A stretch of 64,000 nt of DNA from Prunella strophiata (Eukaryota > Chordata > Aves > Passeriformes > Prunellidae): positions 3,403,285 to 3,467,284 of the forward strand of contig JAZBQD010000022.1 in assembly GCA_036583965.1 (NCBI GenBank). Reading direction: 5' to 3'. Of this stretch, positions 1 through 12,606 are shown piece by piece (positions within the stretch are counted from its first letter, which is position 1; every line of letters begins with the position of its first letter). The position numbers were made by a program, and so were the translations under genes. A model generated the notes under the pieces. It saw nothing but the letters and a program-made list of their open reading frames with translations. It did not search any database and was not told the origin of the DNA.

Positions 1-354
1 TTTGTGAGCAGGAGCTGGGACCTCGTTCTGATCTCCTGAAAGCCCTTGTTGAGTGGGCACAAATAGAATATTATGTAAAAGTGTGTATCTCCTTTAAAAC
101 ACAGCTATGTGCAGGGATCCCTTGGTAGTGGTGAGGAGGAGGAAATCTTCCTCACGAGGGGAGCTTTTAATTTCTGATTCACAGAGTGGTTTGATGTTCT
201 TCATGGAAATTCTGGGGAGAGGCCTGCGGAACATAAACAGCACGCACAGGTGTGTGAGCACCAGGGATCCTGGGGGCTGGGAGCTGATGAGCAGGGAAAA
301 AAAAGATAAAATGTCATAAAAAATCCTTCCAGGCTAAGGAGGGGGGCCAAGAGC

Positions 355-505
355 AGCTGTGGCGCCCGGGGATCCCTGCAGTGCACAGGCCAGGCCTGGA
401 CAGGGCTGGGAGACCCCGGGACGTGGACGGTTTTGTCCCTGTCCATGGCAGGGGTGGGATGGGAGAACTTAAAGTCTTAAACCAGACCCTCCAGATTCCA
501 TAGTG
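355..505 (+). mobile_element. CR1 LINE 3' fragment
   Basis: Contains GTCCCTGTCCATGGCAGGGG followed by a degraded tail, the typical 3' region of avian CR1. Confidence 0.7.
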
Positions 506-828
506 AATGGAGAGTGATAAGAAGACACCAGAAAAAAAGGATGAGCCCCTCAGAAAGCAGAGCTGTTGTCACGTGATCTGCCAGCCAAAAAGCCCAGAAC
601 GCGCCATGGGAAACAAAGGAAAGAAAAATGATGAGTCGGTTTTCCTCCTGGTTTGCCTGTTTGAGGAAATACTGAAAGACCCACTGGGATTGCACAGAAT
701 CCACTGCTCCCAAAAAGTGCAACAAGAGAGAAACTGGGTTGAAATAAAGAGAAACAACTTCCTGTCTGTGTTCTTCTGCGAAATGGGACAGGAAGGGAGG
801 AATGGCATCAAGTTGGCAGGGGCTTAGG

Positions 829-975
829 GTGGATATAAGAAGACGTTAGAGTTGTTCATGGGAAAGGGTGGGGAGATGAAATGGGCTGCCTCAGGGTGTC
901 AGCATCCTGGAATTGTTCAAAAAAACGTGTGGAAGTGGCAATTGAGGCCTGCTGATGGGGATTGCTATTTTTCCA
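829..975 (+). mobile_element. Degraded CR1 LINE fragment
   Basis: Reads like the CR1 region GGTTGGATATTAGGAA...GGCTGCC...GGAGGTGTTCAA, with many changes (GGTGGATATAAGAAG, AATGGGCTGCCTCAGGG). Confidence 0.5.
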
Positions 976-1843
976 ACCTGAGGATGGCAATGATCCGGCG
1001 CAGCAAGCAAAGGCAAGGAAGTGATGGGGAGATGGAAGTTTGGACAGGCCAGTTCTAGAAGGAGCTCAGTCATCCTGGACCGTGACAGGATGATATATAT
1101 ATCTATAATAATGTATAATACAGGGATATAGGCTCTCTGGATGCTGGGCTGGACTGCTCACCCAGTGCCAAAGGTGGGGCTCTGATTGGGGAGGGAAAAC
1201 TGGGATTCAGCTCCTCTTGGCCAGGAGGAGAGCCCAGGAAATCAGAAAAATAGTGTCACAAATACAGGAAGACAGGGAATTGGGGTTGTTTTCCAGAAGG
1301 AGTGGAGAGATTGAGAGATTTCCTGGACGGGGTGCAGTGGTATCAGAGGTGCAAGGGGAGCTTGTGATTGAAGCAGCTCTGAAAACCAGGAGTTTGGTTT
1401 TATGGAATATCCAGGGCTCTCACAGGACTCAGCATCAGATTGAGCAGTGGTTGGTCACCCGTGTGGGGATGGACTGGGATGTTTAATCCCTGCTCTAGTT
1501 GGTACTCCTCCCTTTCCATTTCCTTTTCCTGATGGTTGATTCTGCCGGAACCACGCAAACTCACAGCCCTGCAGAACTCAACAACAGAGCAGAAAAAACT
1601 ACAGATTATTTCCTTCTGCGAAGAGCTCCCTTTGATGAATGTCACAGCTGATTTGGAGCTCAGGGACTATACGGGCCAGGGCGCAGGAGGAGAAATTCCG
1701 CTACATTTGATACCAATAGCATACAGGAATTCCTTGCTTGGGAAAACTGTGGAATTCTGGAATTCAGAACGTGGATGTGTTTGCCATCCATGTGTGGGAT
1801 TGTGCCTGGGGTGACTCCCCCGACAGACACACACAAGAGAGGG

Positions 1844-2343
1844 NNNNNNNNNNNNNNNNNNNNNNNNNNNNNNNNNNNNNNNNNNNNNNNNNNNNNNNNN
1901 NNNNNNNNNNNNNNNNNNNNNNNNNNNNNNNNNNNNNNNNNNNNNNNNNNNNNNNNNNNNNNNNNNNNNNNNNNNNNNNNNNNNNNNNNNNNNNNNNNNN
2001 NNNNNNNNNNNNNNNNNNNNNNNNNNNNNNNNNNNNNNNNNNNNNNNNNNNNNNNNNNNNNNNNNNNNNNNNNNNNNNNNNNNNNNNNNNNNNNNNNNNN
2101 NNNNNNNNNNNNNNNNNNNNNNNNNNNNNNNNNNNNNNNNNNNNNNNNNNNNNNNNNNNNNNNNNNNNNNNNNNNNNNNNNNNNNNNNNNNNNNNNNNNN
2201 NNNNNNNNNNNNNNNNNNNNNNNNNNNNNNNNNNNNNNNNNNNNNNNNNNNNNNNNNNNNNNNNNNNNNNNNNNNNNNNNNNNNNNNNNNNNNNNNNNNN
2301 NNNNNNNNNNNNNNNNNNNNNNNNNNNNNNNNNNNNNNNNNNN
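1844..2343. other. Assembly gap, exactly 500 N
   Basis: Exactly 500 Ns, a placeholder size, so the true length is unknown. It is flanked by unique-looking sequence on both sides. Confidence 0.99.
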
Positions 2344-5049
2344 TGGGGTAAAATCATCATCTTGGTGGTTTCTTCTTGGCCTAAATCACCCTGTCACCCC
2401 TCAGTGATGCCTCTGACACCTTGAGGGTCACATCTGCCATGGATCCTTGGGTCTCTGCTGCTGCCTCTGAGCTGCTGTTAAAGGTTCAAGGCTGTTATTA
2501 CCTTTCCGGCACAAGAGGTCCGGGATATTTTCAAAATATTGTTCTGACTGACCTTTAATTTGGCTCCCCAACCTTTCCAGCTGGCCCTCTGCCCGGGGCT
2601 GCTCTATCAGGCTCCTGATGTCCCAGCCCTGGCTGTGAGCTGGAAAAATGGTTTTTTGCTGAAAGTTCTGAGAGGGTACACAGTCCATCACCCACCTCCC
2701 TGTCACCCCTCGCCCATCTCACTGCTGGCATAAAAGGCAGTTGCTCAGGCAACGGGGAACCATCCCTGCTGTAGAGAATTACAGGGATAGAAGGAGGTAC
2801 ACCCAAGACCTGGGAGAAAATGCAATTTTAAATGGGGCATGATTGCAAGTTCAACCCCAACCACCCCTCTGCTCCATCCTTCCCTGCACCTCTTCAATGT
2901 CACAAGCTGCATCAGGAGCGGCAGGAGCCCTGCAGCCTGCAGCCACGCGTTCCCTCCGGCCATGTTTCCTCCCATGTCCATGACAACACCACAGGCAGGT
3001 AGGGAACAGGCCGAGTGACAAGGGGACCAAGCCAACCCCCCTGCCTTTCCACCAGCACTGCTCAGCCAGAGCGAGAACTCTGAGTCAGAACACATCCCTT
3101 GGAGCTTGGCCAGCTGCAAAACCCCTCCTTGGCCCACGTGCTGGGCACTGAGGACACATCCTGACATACCCCAAGGTCAGTGGCCAGACTCTTCCAGGCT
3201 GTGAGGATGGCAGCAAAGCTCCTCTGGGCTGCACCGAATTCACAAAATGAGGGGACCTGGAGCACTTTATCTCTGGAATGTGCACCCCAGCAAAAGTTTT
3301 AAAAAAGCCACTAATGGGTGCTGGGGAATGCTGGAGGGTCCGAGTGGGAAACAGTTTAGAAAGGCTTGGGTCAATAAACCACGGGCTGTGAGTCTGTCCC
3401 CTTTACCCACTCTGAGCCACGTTCTTCCTCAGAGAGAAAAGGGTTCAGGCTTGACTCTGGTGTCACCGTCCACGATGGTTTTAGAGGGACTGCCAGATAT
3501 TCAGTGGGAAGGGCAGAGATGTGACACCAGAGCCTGTACAGGCTGTGTCTGGAGCACAGCGAGGGCACAACCAGGAGCCACAGCCCTGGTGATGTTCTGC
3601 CACCTGCCTTGTGTCCCAGGTAGGCACAGGTATTTCAGAGCTGCTTCCCCTGTGGTTTTGTTGACCTGTGCCCCCTGGCAATAAACCAGAAAGGAAACAA
3701 TTCTGTTTCCTTCCCTCCCCTCAAATCCCCACATCCCCTTTCTGAAGGAGAACCAAAGGTACTGGGGGTGATAATCAACACCAGGTAGCTTTGCAGGGTT
3801 TTGTTGAAGTCTTTATCTCTCCTGAGCACCAGCAACCATTCTTAAGAGGTCCTGTCATCGTTCTGCACAGAAATCCTGACATGTAAGGAAAGGAGGTTAC
3901 ACTTCTATTACAGCTGCAAGAGTCCCTTTAAGTGTTTACAATCTCTTTTCACCAACTGACAGCCCCTAATGCAACCTTTCTGCTCATTTCAGAAAATCAA
4001 CCACAGAGACTGCAACAATCTCCAGTTGTTCACAAGCCATTGCAATGGGGCAGGAGCCTCAGCACAGGTGTGGGACAGTTCAGGCACTCACTTCATGCAC
4101 AATTCATGTCAACTGCTTTTCCCCTCACAGCACTATAATTTAGATGCTTCCTCAGCAAAGACAAGATGTGATGACTAAAATCCCCATCCTACTGTGGTAC
4201 TTTTGCTCAAATGAAGTCACCCAGGAGCACCATCTGCACTCTAAAATTGGGATAACCCTCCAGGTTCCCTAAATGACAGCCACACATCATGACAGACTGA
4301 AGTGCAGGAGTTTTCCCTTCTAGGTTTTATGCTGATTTCGCTGCTCGTTTCAGGCTGGAAGACAATCTGTTGACACCTCAAAGTGCTGTCTCTCTTACCT
4401 TGAATTCATCCTGCCAGGAGAACTGTCTACCTTAATGAGTATGAGCACACCCCCACTGCCTCCCAAGTTTGGTGATCTGTTATGTCAAATATAAATAATC
4501 CTGTCTGAAAGCGGTTCGATGTGGGGAAAGGAAAGCCATCTTCCCTTGGGGGATTTCTCTCTGCCTCCCACAGCCCCCTGAGCCCTCAGGCTACCTTTAA
4601 TGTGCTCAGCAGCATCCGTGTGGCTCTGAGAGCACAGACCTTGATGGCTGCTGGATGCAGAGTGACAAAAAACAAACCCACAGGTGACTGTGCCAATCAC
4701 CTTCCTCGCGTTCTGCCCTGGATCCATCACTGCTGTGCTGAGTGAGAGCTGATGGGATGGTTTCCTACCCAGCCCAGGACTGGGGTGTCCCACAAACTCA
4801 CTGGGATGGGAGGAGCATTCTGATGTCCTTTGGGGCCAGCACATGAGATGGAAACAAAGTGAGTCACATGGCTCCAGGTGAGATTGTGCAGACAATGAAG
4901 AGAGGGCCAGTCCCGCACTGAGGGGACCGAGGTGTTCCCCGGGGCAGAGAAGGACACGACCTGCACACCCAGGAGAGGCAACGGGATGGGGGCAGCTTTC
5001 CCCATTTCCATCCTGAAAGGTGCTTTCACGACATCCCTCATAGCCTTTG
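2344..5049. other. Non-coding flank, nothing recognised
   Basis: I see no conserved coding exon, RNA gene or clear repeat. If the CpG island at 5050 drives a leftward gene, this is its first intron. Confidence 0.5.
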
Positions 5050-5920
5050 CGAGCTGAGGGTGCTGTAGGATGAGGGGAAAAACCGAGCCTGGAGCCCCGC
5101 AGCGTTCTCCATGCCGGTCTGAGGCGGCGGGACTTGCCGGGTCCCTCCGGGCAGGCTGCGGGCGAGCGGATGCCGAGCAGTTCTCCATGTCCCTCCACAT
5201 CCCTTCCAATCCCACTCCAGGGGCTGCCCGGTGCCTGCTGGCATCCACGGGATGCGGGGTTCGCCGCCGGTTCCCCGCAGCAGCGATCCCAGGCAGTTTC
5301 GGGATGCACCGGGGAGCGGGCGGCGGGGGCGGGAGCGAAGCAAAACAGGGGAAAACAAACACCGCGAGAGACCCCAGCGCTGGGAGGAGACGGCGAGAAG
5401 GGCCCGGCAGAGCCGGGGGGTCCCGCGGAGCCCCCGAGCCGGTGCCCCCTCCCGCTCCGCTTACCTTCACACGGGGGAATGGATGGGCCGGCTCGCTCAG
5501 TGAGGACCGCGTCTCCCGAAGTCTCCGCTCGGAGAGCATCAATACCAAATAAACGTGTTTTAAAAAAAAAAATCTTAAAAATGAAATAACGACCAAAAAA
5601 AAAATAAATATATATTAAAAATAGCGGCAGACAGAGAGGCTGAGGAGGCGGGCAGCAGCGGAGCAGGCAGCCGGCAGCAGCAGCCACCCTGTCGGCACAT
5701 GGCCGGCCGGCGGCGCTGCGGGGGCCGCTCCCGCCTCCCCGCCCCGCTCCCAGCGCCGCGGGGCCGCCAATGACGGCCCGGGAGCGGGGCGAGCCGAGCC
5801 GAGCCGAGTCCCGACTCGCCCTACTTTCAGCGCCTCTCGCGCTCCTCCCCCACCTCCCCGGCTCCCTTTCTTCTTTCTGCTCCCCCCCCCCGGACCCCTT
5901 CCCTTTCTTCTTTCTATCTC
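5050..5920 (-). promoter_or_regulatory. CpG island, probable promoter of a leftward gene
   Basis: About 0.9 kb of CpG-rich DNA contains an AT-rich tract with a TATA-like core (5602-5621). On the minus strand the tract is followed by a possible first exon ending at 5465 in a near-consensus donor, AAG/GTAAGC. In human, FAM163B lies on the minus strand just upstream of DBH and, as I recall, begins with a non-coding exon, so it is the syntenic candidate. None of its coding exons is visible to the left within this window. Confidence 0.45.
5465..5585 (-). ncRNA. Putative non-coding first exon (minus strand)
   Basis: Inferred from the TATA-like tract at 5602-5621 and the donor AAG/GTAAGC at 5465/5464. 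The start of the exon is estimated from TATA spacing. It could be the 5'UTR exon of FAM163B or part of a divergent lncRNA; no protein is proposed. Confidence 0.3.
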
Positions 5921-5935
5921 CCTCCACCCATAGCC

Positions 5936-6980
5936 CGGGCTGCGGGATGCTCCCCCCTTTCCCAGCCCGGGGTGCGGGATGCTCCCTCGTACCAGCCCGG
6001 GCTGCGGATGCTCCCCCCTTTCCCAGCCCGGGCTGCGGGATGCTCCCCCCACCCCATAGCCCGGGCTGCGGATGCTCCCCCCTTTCCCAGCCCGGGCTGC
6101 GGGATGCTCCCCCCTTTCCCAGCCCGGGCTGCGGGATGCTCCCTCGTACCAGCCCGGGCTGCGGGATGCTCCCCCCACCCCATAGCCCGGGCTGCGGGAT
6201 GCTCCCCCCACCCCATAGCCCGGGCTGCGGGATGCTCCCCCCTTTCCCAGCCCGGGCTGCGGGATGCTCCCCTTTCCCAGCCCGGGCTGCGGATGCTCCC
6301 CCCTTTCCCAGCCCGGGCTGCGGGATGCTCCCCCCACCCCATAGCCCGGGCTGCGGGATGCTCCCCCCTTTCCCAGCCCGGGGTGCGGGATGCTCCCCCC
6401 TTTCCCAGCCCGGGGTGCGGGATGCTCCCTCGTACCAGCCCGGGCTGCGGGATGCTCCCCCCTTTCCCAGCCCGGGCTGCGGATGCTCCCCCCACCCCAT
6501 AGCCCGGGCTGCGGGATGCTCCCCCCTTTCCCAGCCCGGGGTGCGGGATGCTCCCCCCTTTCCCAGCCCGGGGTGCGGGATGCTCCCTCGTACCAGCCCG
6601 GGCTGCGGATGCTCCCCCCACCCCATAGCCCGGGCTGCGGGATGCTCCCCCCACCCCATAGCCCGGGCTGCGGGATGCTCCCTCGTACCAGCCCGGGCTG
6701 CGGGATGCTCCCCCCTTTCCCAGCCCGGGCTGCGGGATGCTCCCCCCTTTCCCAGCCCGGGCTGCGGGATGCTCCCTCCACCCAGAGCCCGGGCTGCGGG
6801 ATGCTCCCCCCTTTCCCAGCCCGGGCTGCGGGATGCTCCCCCCACCCCAGAGCCCGGGCTGCGGGATGCTCCCCTTTCCCAGCCCGGGCTGCGGGATGCT
6901 CCCCCCTCTCCCAGCCCGGGCTGCGGGATGCTCCCCCCTTTCCCAGCTCGAGGTTGCAGGGTTCTCCCCCCTCCCAGCCC
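5936..6980. repeat. 30-33 bp GC-rich minisatellite, about 33 copies
   Basis: The unit is a constant part, CCCGGGCTGCGGGATGCTCC, plus one of three tails: CCCCTTTCCCAG, CTCGTACCAG or CCCCACCCCATAG. Copies are very similar. Long proline-rich frames are open on both strands only because the repeat lacks stop codons; none has a gene-like context. It abuts the CpG island. Confidence 0.97.
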
Positions 6981-7095
6981 GGGATGCAGCGCACAAGCGG
7001 GTCCCAGCCCCGGCATGCGGGGCTGTGCTGGGTATCCAGGAGGGGCTGGGAGATGGGGGACTCACGCCAGAGAGGGTTTACACCCAAAGAGACAC

Positions 7096-7510
7096 GGGTC
7101 ATCCTGCTACAGACCCGGACCACCCCCCTACAGAACCGGGTCACCCCTCTATAGCCCAGCCATCCACCTGCAGAGTGGGGTCTGTCCCTCTATACCTGAA
7201 TCACTCCCCAAAAGAGTGGGGTCACCCCCTCTATACCTGAATCACTCCCCAAAAGAGTGGGGTCACCCCCTCTATATCCAGACCAGCCCCCAAAAGAGTG
7301 GGGTCACCCCCTCTATACCTGAATCACCCCCCAACAGAGTGGGGTCTGTCCCTCTATACCTGAATCACCCCCCAAAAGAGTGGGGTCACCCCCTCTATAC
7401 CTGAATCACTCCCCAAAAGAGTGGGGTCACCCCCTCTATACCCAGACCACCCCCCAACAGAGTGGGGTCTGTCCCTCTATACCCGAATCACCCCCCAACA
7501 GAGCTGTGTC
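7096..7510. repeat. 41-bp minisatellite, 8 clear copies
   Basis: Units start at 7173 and then every 41 bp to 7501 (GAGTGGGGTCACCCCCTCTA and variants with GTCTGTCCC). More degenerate copies extend left to about 7096. It follows the GC-rich minisatellite after about 100 bp. Confidence 0.95.
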
Positions 7511-10500
7511 ACCCCCTTACAGAGCCCTGTCACCCACCACGGAGCCAGGGGAGGCTGTTTGGTCCAGAGAGCTTCACCCCCAGGGCTGGCACAGGAGAAG
7601 AATCCCCCTCCCCATCCCCAGGGCAGGGACAGAGCCAAGGCAGACCCTGCAGCACCCCCTGTTTGATCCCACATGCCCCCAGGGCATTTATAGGTGACGT
7701 GAGTTTGTTCCTTGCTCTGTTTTTCAGGAGCTGTGCTGGGGCTTTCAGCTGGTTTTGGTTCATGAACAGAATAGGGAATGTCTCTCCTCTTCCCAAATCC
7801 ATGCCCATTCCAGCACAACCTCAGCTTAGAGCCCTCATCCACAGCTTTTCCCCAAAGTGGTGATTTTCAGCAGCGGTGATTCACGAGATTTCCTTAATGC
7901 TGGCGTAGTGATGACTCTTCAGAGCTGGAAAAAGCAAAATCTGGGACAAAAGCTGAATCCTAGAGGGGAATTATCCCTCTAGCAGGTGGGCAACCTGCAG
8001 AAGCACCACCACAGGAGATGTGGAGGTTGTCCCCCAGCCCCAAGCTGGTGTGGCAGGGGAGCACAGACTGCCCCAGCTCTCCCTGAGCTCTGCAGTCCCT
8101 GGTCCCCAGGCTCCCTGCAGAGCTTCCCTGGGCACAGAGGATGCTCACTGTGCCTCAGGAGGCTCTGCCACCATCCTTGCCTCTTGCCACCCAAGCTGTC
8201 AAACTCCTGGTGCAGCAGGGACCCTTCTGCAGGCCCCTGGATTGTCTCTGTCCATGGGGATGTGTGACTTCTGTCCTGCAGCATTCATTTCCCTGGCAGA
8301 GAAACTCATTCCCAAGAACTAACTTAATTTTTCTCATCAGCAGTTCCAGCCCATCAATACTTTTCTGTCCCTCTCAGCTGATGAGAATAATCAGTGTTTT
8401 TATAGCACATCTGCTCTTTTGGAGATGGTATCGCTCATAGCACTCCTTTAATCTATACAGAGGGAAACAGTTGTATTTAATTAATTGCTCCCCAAATAAA
8501 CTGATCACCTCCAGCAATTCCAGCACACTTCACATGCAGTTCAAAAGCCTGTGCAGAGATGTGAAAGGAAAAGGACTCACTGTGATGACAAGAAATGAAG
8601 GTGAGGGGAAAGAAACCACAGTTTGTCTTTAAAGAGGCTACTTGAGACTATTATTATTTAATTATTCTATCATCACCTAATACTGAACTGTGTTGTGGTT
8701 GCTGTTGAGCTTTTCTTCAAGGTTGCTTGAACCACGTGCAGAAGATGTTGAAGGGTTGTGCTTTAAAAAAAACCCAACCAATTTTAGCTTTTTATTACTT
8801 GTGCAGGTCAAACGTCATTGTCTGGCAATTTGTCACTGTATCCTTGCTCAGAAATATGAACTATGGAGCTTCTCTGCTTGGCCCATTCATTTTGGTTTCA
8901 ATGCCTGGCCTCAGGTACTGCAATAAACATCCTCCTTGCTTCCCAGGGAGATGTCAAAGCAATTCTCACTGAGCTGAGCCCAGGATATGAAGCAAGAAAT
9001 AGCAATGTTATAACAAGGACTTAGCAAATGCTTGGGCTGCCTTGTGAGAGCACAGAGCTTGTTTTTTGGCCTTTAACATCAAGTTTGCTTACCCTAAGAG
9101 CAATTCTGGGAAATCAGAATTCTGTAAAGGAGAAAAATGTTTTTTGTGATGTATTTCTGTACTGCACTGATGTACAAGACCTCCATGGTGAGCACGGTCT
9201 GGGCTCACAAACACGGATTCCCCAGACTTTGCAACAGAAATTTTTACAGAAGGGAAGTGCTAATTAGCATCCACAGTTTGGGAGCCAGTTGATAGCCTTG
9301 AGACCTGGCAGCTGGCCAGCCACAACTTTCATCAACCCCAACATTTGGGAAGTGTCCTGTGCCTGCCAAGTCTGTGGGATAAACAGACCCGGCAGCAGCC
9401 AGGAGCAAAATCCTCTGTGGGTTTGGAGTGCAGTGCTGAGGTTGTGCTCACCTGCTTCCCTCCACCACCACCCCTGGGTTATTCCCAGTGTCAATCCTTC
9501 AGTGATTTTGTGCCCTCCCACTCCTGCAATCCCCAAATTCTTGGTTTTCTCCTTTGACTCAGAATTTGGCACCAAACTGCCCAGGAATATTTTATTATTT
9601 TCCCATCACTCAGCATCCAAGGCTGCTCTCTAGGGTTTGTTGGGTTTTTTTTGCCCCACCTCCAGCTTGCTCCATCCCCAGGGCAGTTTCCCCTTTGGTT
9701 TTCCTGACCCTGGAGGAATCTTCCACCTGAGAGTGATCTGTGAGCACAACCCACAGCCAAACCTGGGCACTGCTGGGAGCACTGGGCTGCTGGCACACTG
9801 CCCAGCTCCCTGTGTGCATTCCCAGGGGAACACACCAGCCTGGGGGATGCTGGTGATGTTTTTATCCTCAAAACTCCTTTGGCAACTGCAGTTTGGTGGC
9901 TGTGACACACACCAAGTGTGTGGCCTTCCAGAGATGCAATAAAGTACACACTCACCTGAAATAGGGCAGCAAAAGAGCTCTTAATATTGCTAAAGGATCC
10001 CACTGCTTGTGCAGGGCTTTGTTCCAATAAGGAAATACAGGGTTAGGGCTCTCTAAACCAACTCTGCAGATCCTGGAGTGGGTTTGGGTACAGTGGACAA
10101 CACAACCTTGGCATCACCAGCCAAACACCCTCCTTCCCCATTCCTAAGGACAGAGCCTTTATCTCAGCTTCTCTCTGGCATTTGTTTTTTTTTTACCTGA
10201 AGCTCCCTGGCAGTACCAGGACCCCGTGTGAGCAGCTTTGCAGGAGAGGCTGCAGCAGGATGCTCTGAGGCTCAGCTCAGTGCCTCTGGTCCTGATGGAG
10301 GGACCAGGTGCTTTTCTCTGCCTCTTCCCCATGATTGTGGAGGTTCCTTTTCTTGGACAGCCTCCAAGCTGATCCCAAATATTCATGGCAGCAGCCTGAA
10401 AAGTCCCCACTGCCTCCCCCTCCTGTCTCTGCAGCACCTCAGTCACCTTCACTGGATTTAATTGCAGAATTTTTTATTGCTGAGAACAGCAGTGACTCCC

Positions 10501-11610
10501 AGCTTTGTGCTCTTCCCCAGCCACCCCTCTGCACCTGCTTTAGCCCCCCACAATGTCAGAACCACCTGGCTTTTAACACAGCCCCAACAACTGCCCCAAA
10601 CTGAGGCCTTGCTTGGTGTCCCCCTTGCATCCAGTGCTGTGGCTTTAGGCAGGAGCTGGGGACACATCTGCCACGTGTCACTCTGAGAGGTGTCTGCCCT
10701 TGAAGGTGACAGCCTCAGCCTGCCAAAGGATGAACCTGACTAACAGATTAATCCTTCCATGGGGGATTAATCCTTCCATGAGTATCTGGGCAAGGTTGGG
10801 AAAAGGGCAGAGCCTTTTGTCCCAGCCTTGGAAATCCGAGGATTCCTGGAAACACCTTCCCCTTCAAGCTTCCTGAGCTTGTCAAGAGGTTTGTAGGGCA
10901 AACCCTCCCTGTACAGAAGCCACATGGAGTTTTCCAAAGGAAATCTCCTTTATCCACAATTTCTAACCTTTATTAGTCCTTCTGCTAATCACAAACCTCA
11001 AGCAGCAGGGGCCTGCAGCCTTTGCCATCCAATGCTCCAGCCCTTTTCTAAGCTGATGAAGCTGCATCTCCAAACTCCTCTCTTGGCCTCGTGTCCTCTC
11101 CTGGATCTGCTCCTCTCCATGCTGATCCAGCCTGCTGTGGGATCCTCAGGAAGCAGCTCAGTGCCAGCAAATGAGGGCCAGAGGAAGAGCAAGAAGAAAG
11201 GTTGGCACTGAAGAGCAGAGCCCTATGCAGGAGGGCTCAGCACCAACCACCCCCTGGAAATTCGTGTGGCAGGCAGCCCTGGAGCTGTGTCCACAGCACA
11301 TTCCAGCTCCTTTTGCTGTTATTTCCAACCAATGTGGGGAAGAAATCTCCCCTGCCACTGCAGAGGTAGGAGAAAATTCTTCAGGGAAGTTAAGAGTGGT
11401 CCTGTGAAATCAGGGATGGCTGGAATGGAAGGAGTGCAGTGTTCTGTGTCTGAAGAGGGGAAAAAATGGGATTTGGTGTGGGTTTTAAATGATAAAACAG
11501 ATCTTTCCTTGTGGAATTTGGGATTCTTCACTACAGGTTGGGTGATGAAGCTTGGAAAGGTGTCAGCTTGGATTCACAGGGAGAGAGAGAGGAGAGAAAA
11601 CAAGTGGAGG
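7511..11610. other. Intergenic, nothing recognised
   Basis: Unique-looking sequence with no exon I can match to a family and no repeat except minor simple sequence. Confidence 0.5.
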
Positions 11611-12219
11611 GATGGATGGATGGATGGATGGATGATGGATGGATGGATGGATGGATGGATGGATGGATGGATGATGGATGGATGGATGGATGATGGATGA
11701 TGGAGGATGGATGGATGGATGGATGGATGGATGGATGATGGATGGATGGATGGATGGATGGATGGATGGATGGATGGATGGAGGATGGAGGATGGATGAT
11801 GGATGGATTGATGATGGATGGATGATGGATGGATGGATGGATTGATGGATGATGGATGGATGGATTGATGGATGATGGATGGATGGATTGATGGATGATG
11901 GATGGATTGATGGATGGATGGATGGATGGATGGATTGATGGATGGATGGATTGATGGATGGATGGATGATGATGATGGATGATGGATGGATGATGGATGG
12001 ATGGATTGATGGATGATGGATGATGGATGATGGATGGATGATGGATGGATGATGATGGATTGATGGATGGATGATGATGATGGATGGATGATGATGGATG
12101 GATGGATTGATGGATGGATGGATGGATTGATGGATGGATGGATTGATGGATGGATGGATTGATGGATGGATGGATTGATGGATGATGGATGGATGGATTG
12201 ATGGATGGATGTGGATGAT
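11611..12219. repeat. GGAT tetranucleotide microsatellite
   Basis: About 600 bp of GGAT units with regular GAT and TGAT interruptions. It encodes only low-complexity Met-Asp-Gly-Trp frames. Confidence 0.97.
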
Positions 12220-12510
12220 TTATTCTTTCTTGATTGCTTTATTTATTGTTTTATTTATTTATTATTTTTTATGAGTTTATGTATTTATGATTGCTGATTC
12301 TGTATTCATTCTTCTTTACTGTATTTATTTCTTATTTTATTATTTTGAGTTTATTATTTGCTTTGATTGTATTGATTGATTTGTGATGTATTTATCTTTA
12401 GTGTATTATTTCTTATTTATTGATTTGATTTCTAATGTTATTATTTCTTATTTGATTATGATATTTATTTATGTATGATTTATTTATTTATTGATTTCTT
12501 ATGTATTTGG
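12220..12510. repeat. AT-rich, C-poor low-complexity tract
   Basis: About 290 bp dominated by TTTATT and TTGATT runs with very few cytosines, set between two GGAT blocks. Confidence 0.85.
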
Positions 12511-12606
12511 GGAATGGATGGATGGATGATGGATGGATGATGGATGGATGGATGGATGATGATGATGGATTGGATGGATGATGATGGATTGATGGATGGA
12601 TGGAAG
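12511..12606. repeat. Second GGAT microsatellite block
   Basis: GGAT and GAT repeats like 11611-12219, separated from it by the AT-rich tract. Confidence 0.93.

Noticed and set aside
1..5049. FAM163B coding exons
   Set aside because: No minus-strand translation resembling its membrane segment or cysteine-rich juxtamembrane region was found. The coding part would have to lie further left or in the 500-N gap.
4485..7144. Very long proline/glycine-rich open frames on both strands over the minisatellite (up to about 840 codons)
   Set aside because: They are open because the repeat unit has no stop codons in any frame. They run through a CpG island and an AT tract, have no homology, and are open on both strands at once.
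5936..7510. CRISPR-like array
   Set aside because: The repeats have no unique spacers, only variant tails, and the genome is vertebrate with introns. These are minisatellites.
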